Positions 60,763-64,000 of a stretch of 64,000 nucleotides of DNA are shown piece by piece. Source of the stretch: Lentisphaera araneosa HTCC2155 (GTDB lineage Bacteria > Verrucomicrobiota > Lentisphaeria > Lentisphaerales > Lentisphaeraceae); contig NZ_ABCK01000001.1 in assembly GCF_000170755.1 (NCBI RefSeq), positions 1 to 64,000 of the forward strand. The letters are read 5' to 3'. The translations under genes and the position numbers were made by a program. Each line of letters opens with the position of its first letter. Within the stretch, counting starts at the first letter, position 1. The notes under the pieces were generated by a model. It was not told the origin of the DNA. It was given only the letters and a program-made list of their open reading frames with translations, and ran no database searches.

Positions 60763-60789
60763 TCCAATACAAAAAAAATACCTGTATAT
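60763..60789 (+). promoter_or_regulatory. Motif A promoter element, copy 4 (GH2 gene)
   Basis: TCCAATAC-N11-CTGTATAT followed by AGA, 36 bp before the GH2 start codon, which is right for a promoter with a short leader. Confidence 0.7.
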
Positions 60790-60824
60790 AGAATTATAAC
60801 GTAACTAAAAAGAGAGATTAAAAT

Positions 60825-63080
60825 ATGAAAATCACTAATTACAGCTTGTTTCTCTTGGTGCTATTTAGTATTACTAGCTATGCAGGATGGAAGCCTGTAG
60901 AAGGTAGACTGATGACTGAATGGGCCAAGGAAGTGAATCCTAAGATGCCTTTGCCTGAATACCCAAGGCCACAAATGGTTAGAGAAAAATGGATAAATTT
61001 GAATGGGCTTTGGGATTATGCTATTACTAGTAAACAGCAAAAATCTATACCTAAAAAATTTGACGGGCAGATTTTAGTCCCTTTTTGTATAGAATCTGCA
61101 CTTTCTGGCGTCAAGAAAAAGTTTACGACTAATGACCGCCTTTGGTACTCACGTTCATTTGTGGCGCCTAAATTAAACGGTGAAAGACTTATTCTGAATT
61201 TTGGTGCTGTTGATTACGAAACAACTGTATATATCAACGGCAAGGAAATCGGTTATCATAAAGGTGGTTACGATGCGTTCTCTTTCGATATCACTGATGC
61301 TCTTAGCGAAAATGATAATAAGTTAATCGTATCTGTAACGGATGATATGTCTGGCCCGAAAGGCAAACAGAGTGTTAATGCTTTTGATGATCCAAAATTT
61401 ATTTTCTATACGGCGACTTCTGGGATATGGCAGACTGTTTGGTTAGAAAGTGTACCAGTAGAACACATATCAAAATTTAAAATCACCCCAGATATTGATA
61501 AGGGGACTGTCTCAGTAATTGTTCAGGGTTCTGAAGGGGAAGCTCGTATTAAGGTCTTAGATCAAGGTAAAGTAGTAAATAGCGTTGATGGTTTTATGGG
61601 AGAAGAAATAGTAATTAATATTGCAGATGTAAAACTTTGGTCACCCGACTCTCCATTTCTTTATGATCTTGAAATTACTTATGGAGATGATGTCGTAAAG
61701 AGTTATTTTGGGATGAGGAAGTTTTCCAAGGGAAAAGATGAGGAAGGTCACCTAAGACCGATGCTCAATAATAAACCTATCTTTATGAGTGGACCTCTTG
61801 ATCAAGGTTATTGGCCAGATGGCATTTATACTGCACCAACAGATGAAGCCTTGAAGTTTGACCTAGAAATTACCAAGAAACTTGGTTTTAATACAACTCG
61901 AAAGCACGTAAAGGTCGAGCCTGCTCGTTGGTATTATTGGGCAGATAAATTGGGGCTTCTTGTATGGCAGGATATGCCAAACGGTTCTGCGGGTGTAGAC
62001 GCGCGAGGTTTTAGAGATGGTGTAGCAAAGTCAAAAGTACTTGCCGATCAATTTGAATTAGAAATGATTGAAATGATTGATGAACATTATAATAATCCTT
62101 CAGTAGTAGTGTGGGTGATCTTCAATGAAGCTTGGGGACAATACGATACACCGCGTCTGACGGACTTAGCAAGGAAGCAAGATTCGACTCGCCTACTTGT
62201 TAGTGGTAGTGGGTGGTTTCTACCTAAAGACTGCGGAGATATTATTGATAGACACGCTTATAAAAAGGCAGTGCCTGTGTCTCCAGATAAAAATCGGATT
62301 GGAACTTTAGGCGAATTCGGGGGCCTTGGTTATGTAGTGCCAGGACATCTATGGATACCTAATCAAACGACATCATCTGTCTATGGTACATGTACTGATC
62401 AACGTCACTATGAAACACTCTATTTAGATCTATGGCGCGATGTTTTTAAAGCTGATAAACAAGTTGGTATGTCCGCCGCAATTTACACACAATTAACTGA
62501 CGTAGAGGCTGAAGTCAATGGCTTAATTACTTATGACCGGAAAATAATTAAATCGGATGTTGAGCTGTTTCGCAAAGCAGTACAGGAAAGGTCTCTTCCC
62601 TCCAAGCCAAAAGTGAATATGCTACTACCGACATCTAGAGATATGGCTCAAGAATGGTTTTACACAACAGATAAACCCAGCGAAGACTGGATTCTACCTG
62701 AGATGGACTTTACTATGTGGAAAAAAGGGAAGGGAGTTTTCGGTCATAAAGTCCATAGAAATCCCGCGATTGAAATAGGGACGGAATGGAAAAAGATGGA
62801 TCTTTGGGTCGCTAGAAAATTTGAATTAAATGAAAAGCTTCAAAGACCAGTTCTCCGTATTGCTTATGATGATAATGCAACAGTCTACATAAATGGAGTC
62901 AAAGCATTTGTACTTAAAAGTGGTAATAACACCAGGTATATAGATTTGCCATTTCCTGCTAATGCCATAGAGGCCTTGAAAGTAGGAAAGAATATTATTT
63001 CTATTCATGTGGATAATGCGAAAGGTAATTTCAGTCAATATATCGATGCTGGAATAGGTGATGAAACTCTTGAATGGTAA
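60825..63080 (+). CDS. Secreted GH2-family glycosidase (beta-galactosidase-like)
   Basis: 751-aa exported enzyme (signal peptide about 1-20). A sugar-binding domain (INLNGLWDYAI, VPFCIESALSGV, LWYSRSFVAP) is followed by an immunoglobulin-like domain (about 215-300). The TIM barrel has acid/base VVVWVIFNEAWGQYD and nucleophile candidate IGTLGEFGGLGY. A C-terminal beta-sandwich follows (about 600-751, PVLRIAYDDNATVYINGV). The specificity among beta-galactosidase, beta-glucuronidase or related activities is not known. Preceded by motif A; followed after 30 bp by a GH32 gene. Confidence 0.88.
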   Translation: MKITNYSLFLLVLFSITSYAGWKPVEGRLMTEWAKEVNPKMPLPEYPRPQMVREKWINLNGLWDYAITSKQQKSIPKKFDGQILVPFCIESALSGVKKKFTTNDRLWYSRSFVAPKLNGERLILNFGAVDYETTVYINGKEIGYHKGGYDAFSFDITDALSENDNKLIVSVTDDMSGPKGKQSVNAFDDPKFIFYTATSGIWQTVWLESVPVEHISKFKITPDIDKGTVSVIVQGSEGEARIKVLDQGKVVNSVDGFMGEEIVINIADVKLWSPDSPFLYDLEITYGDDVVKSYFGMRKFSKGKDEEGHLRPMLNNKPIFMSGPLDQGYWPDGIYTAPTDEALKFDLEITKKLGFNTTRKHVKVEPARWYYWADKLGLLVWQDMPNGSAGVDARGFRDGVAKSKVLADQFELEMIEMIDEHYNNPSVVVWVIFNEAWGQYDTPRLTDLARKQDSTRLLVSGSGWFLPKDCGDIIDRHAYKKAVPVSPDKNRIGTLGEFGGLGYVVPGHLWIPNQTTSSVYGTCTDQRHYETLYLDLWRDVFKADKQVGMSAAIYTQLTDVEAEVNGLITYDRKIIKSDVELFRKAVQERSLPSKPKVNMLLPTSRDMAQEWFYTTDKPSEDWILPEMDFTMWKKGKGVFGHKVHRNPAIEIGTEWKKMDLWVARKFELNEKLQRPVLRIAYDDNATVYINGVKAFVLKSGNNTRYIDLPFPANAIEALKVGKNIISIHVDNAKGNFSQYIDAGIGDETLEW

Positions 63081-63110
63081 AAACAGAACGATAAACAGGA
63101 TGGTTTTAAT

Positions 63111-64000
63111 ATGAAATTCAATCATTTTTTTGGAGCGCTATTATTTCTTTCTATGTCATGCTTTAGCTTATTTGGACAAGCACAGAAAAAGCTGCTGACT
63201 CAGGATGTTTTTGATTCAAAGTGGCGTACTTTTCAGTCTTATGAAGATACCGATTACAAGCAAAAAATGCGTCCTCAGTTTCATTTTACATCTAAGAAAA
63301 ATTGGCTTAATGACCCCAATGGCTTAGTCTACCTTGATGGTGAATGGCACATGTTTTTTCAACATAATTCATTGAGAAATGGTGATGGAGGGAAAGTATG
63401 GGGCCATGCAGTAAGTGAGGATTTGATTTCGTGGAGGCAACTCCCACATGCGATTTTACCTTATAAAAATACTAAAGGAAAATCTGGGGTTATTTGGTCT
63501 GGCAGTGCTGTGGTTGATCATAATAATAGCCTTAAGAAGCAAGTAGGTAAGACTCAAACTCTCGTCGCTTTTTTTACTCATACAACAAGTCCAATGCAAC
63601 AGTGTGCAGCTTATAGTACTGACAAAGGTAGAACTTTTACTTTAATTAATGGTGGTGATCCAGTTGTGCCTAACCAGGGGGTTTGGAAAGGAGAGAGAGA
63701 TCCTAAAGTTTTTTGGCATGAAAAAACTCAGAAATGGGTTATGGCCGTCATTATTGCAGGACCAGACAAATTAATACGCATATGGAATTCAGACAATTTA
63801 GTAAACTGGAAAAGAGTGGGGGATTTTAGCCGTGACTTTGTTGAATGCTTTGATATGTATGAGCTTGCCGTAGACGGGAATCCTCAAAAGAAAAAGTGGG
63901 TATGCAATGATGCCGCCTTCTACTACCAGATAGGAAGCTTTGATGGAACTAATTTCTCAAGTGATAATAAAATGCTCTCAGGAGACTGGGGCGGTCGACG
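63111..64000 (+). CDS. Secreted GH32-family enzyme (fructan/levan hydrolase-like), partial
   Basis: The first 296 residues are present; the gene runs off the window end. Signal peptide about 1-22, ending FGQA. The N-terminal five-bladed propeller carries the GH32 hallmarks: nucleophile in WLNDPNGLVY (Asp68), SGSAVVD, GERDPKVFWHE (transition-state Asp) and ECFDMYEL (acid/base Glu). Members hydrolyse levan, inulin or sucrose, but PVC bacteria have many divergent versions. AGGA lies 10 nt upstream. Probably co-transcribed with the GH2 gene. Confidence 0.88.
   Translation, partial: MKFNHFFGALLFLSMSCFSLFGQAQKKLLTQDVFDSKWRTFQSYEDTDYKQKMRPQFHFTSKKNWLNDPNGLVYLDGEWHMFFQHNSLRNGDGGKVWGHAVSEDLISWRQLPHAILPYKNTKGKSGVIWSGSAVVDHNNSLKKQVGKTQTLVAFFTHTTSPMQQCAAYSTDKGRTFTLINGGDPVVPNQGVWKGERDPKVFWHEKTQKWVMAVIIAGPDKLIRIWNSDNLVNWKRVGDFSRDFVECFDMYELAVDGNPQKKKWVCNDAAFYYQIGSFDGTNFSSDNKMLSGDWGGR

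Overview
The window looks like a chromosomal stretch from a PVC-superphylum bacterium, most likely Lentisphaerota (a marine, Lentisphaera-like heterotroph). This is an inference from gene content, not a database match. The pointers are several sulfatases with CxPxR sites, prepilin-like proteins with an H-X10-DG tail, a DUF1549/DUF1553 + DUF1501 pair, ECF sigma/Ser-Thr kinase pairs and many secreted glycan-active enzymes.

Layout. 1-16 kb is mostly housekeeping: tRNA-Leu(GAG); a six-gene run of tail-specific protease, cobalamin nucleotide-loop genes (cobC, cobU, cobT, cobS) and an M28 peptidase; a chalcone-isomerase-like/DUF2878 pair; nfu-serC; an EamA transporter; a possible small RNA or leader; then glyS-pabA-hisC-rluB. 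16-21.4 kb is a repeat and mobile-element zone with an IS110 element, a group II intron and several structured repeat families. 21.4-29.9 kb holds an epimerase, SMP-30, sialate O-acetylesterase, an esterase, a prepilin-like protein and a 963-aa secreted enzyme. 30.0-31.5 kb is an IS1111-type element. 32-36.8 kb is a DUF1549/DUF1501/deacetylase operon. 37.5-64 kb is a sulfated-polysaccharide utilisation region (GH43-like, three sulfatases, GH16, broken GH51-like, ThuA, beta-helix protein, serine hydrolase, GH2, GH32) bracketed by two paralogous ECF sigma + membrane kinase pairs.

How it fits together. Four promoters in the utilisation region share a two-part motif, TCCAATNC-N11-CKGTATAT, with identical spacing. 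They precede the ThuA-sulfatase operon, the beta-helix gene, the serine hydrolase gene and the GH2 gene, so they look like a regulon of one of the local sigma-kinase pairs. A second 32-bp motif is shared by a prepilin-like gene and the GH16-sulfatase operon.

Main discoveries. (1) Two overlapping DUF1670 genes sit inside an approximately 1.9-kb segment with inverted-repeat ends and an 8-bp direct repeat. The segment splits the signal peptide of a beta-lactamase-fold gene exactly in frame, so this gene pair behaves as a mobile element without a recognisable transposase. (2) The IS110 and IS1111 elements each carry a structured noncoding region whose internal-loop strands match their own insertion sites, as expected of bridge/seek RNAs. 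Both sit in palindromic repeats. (3) One structured repeat family has three copies here: one split by a group II intron, one split by the IS1111 element, one intact.
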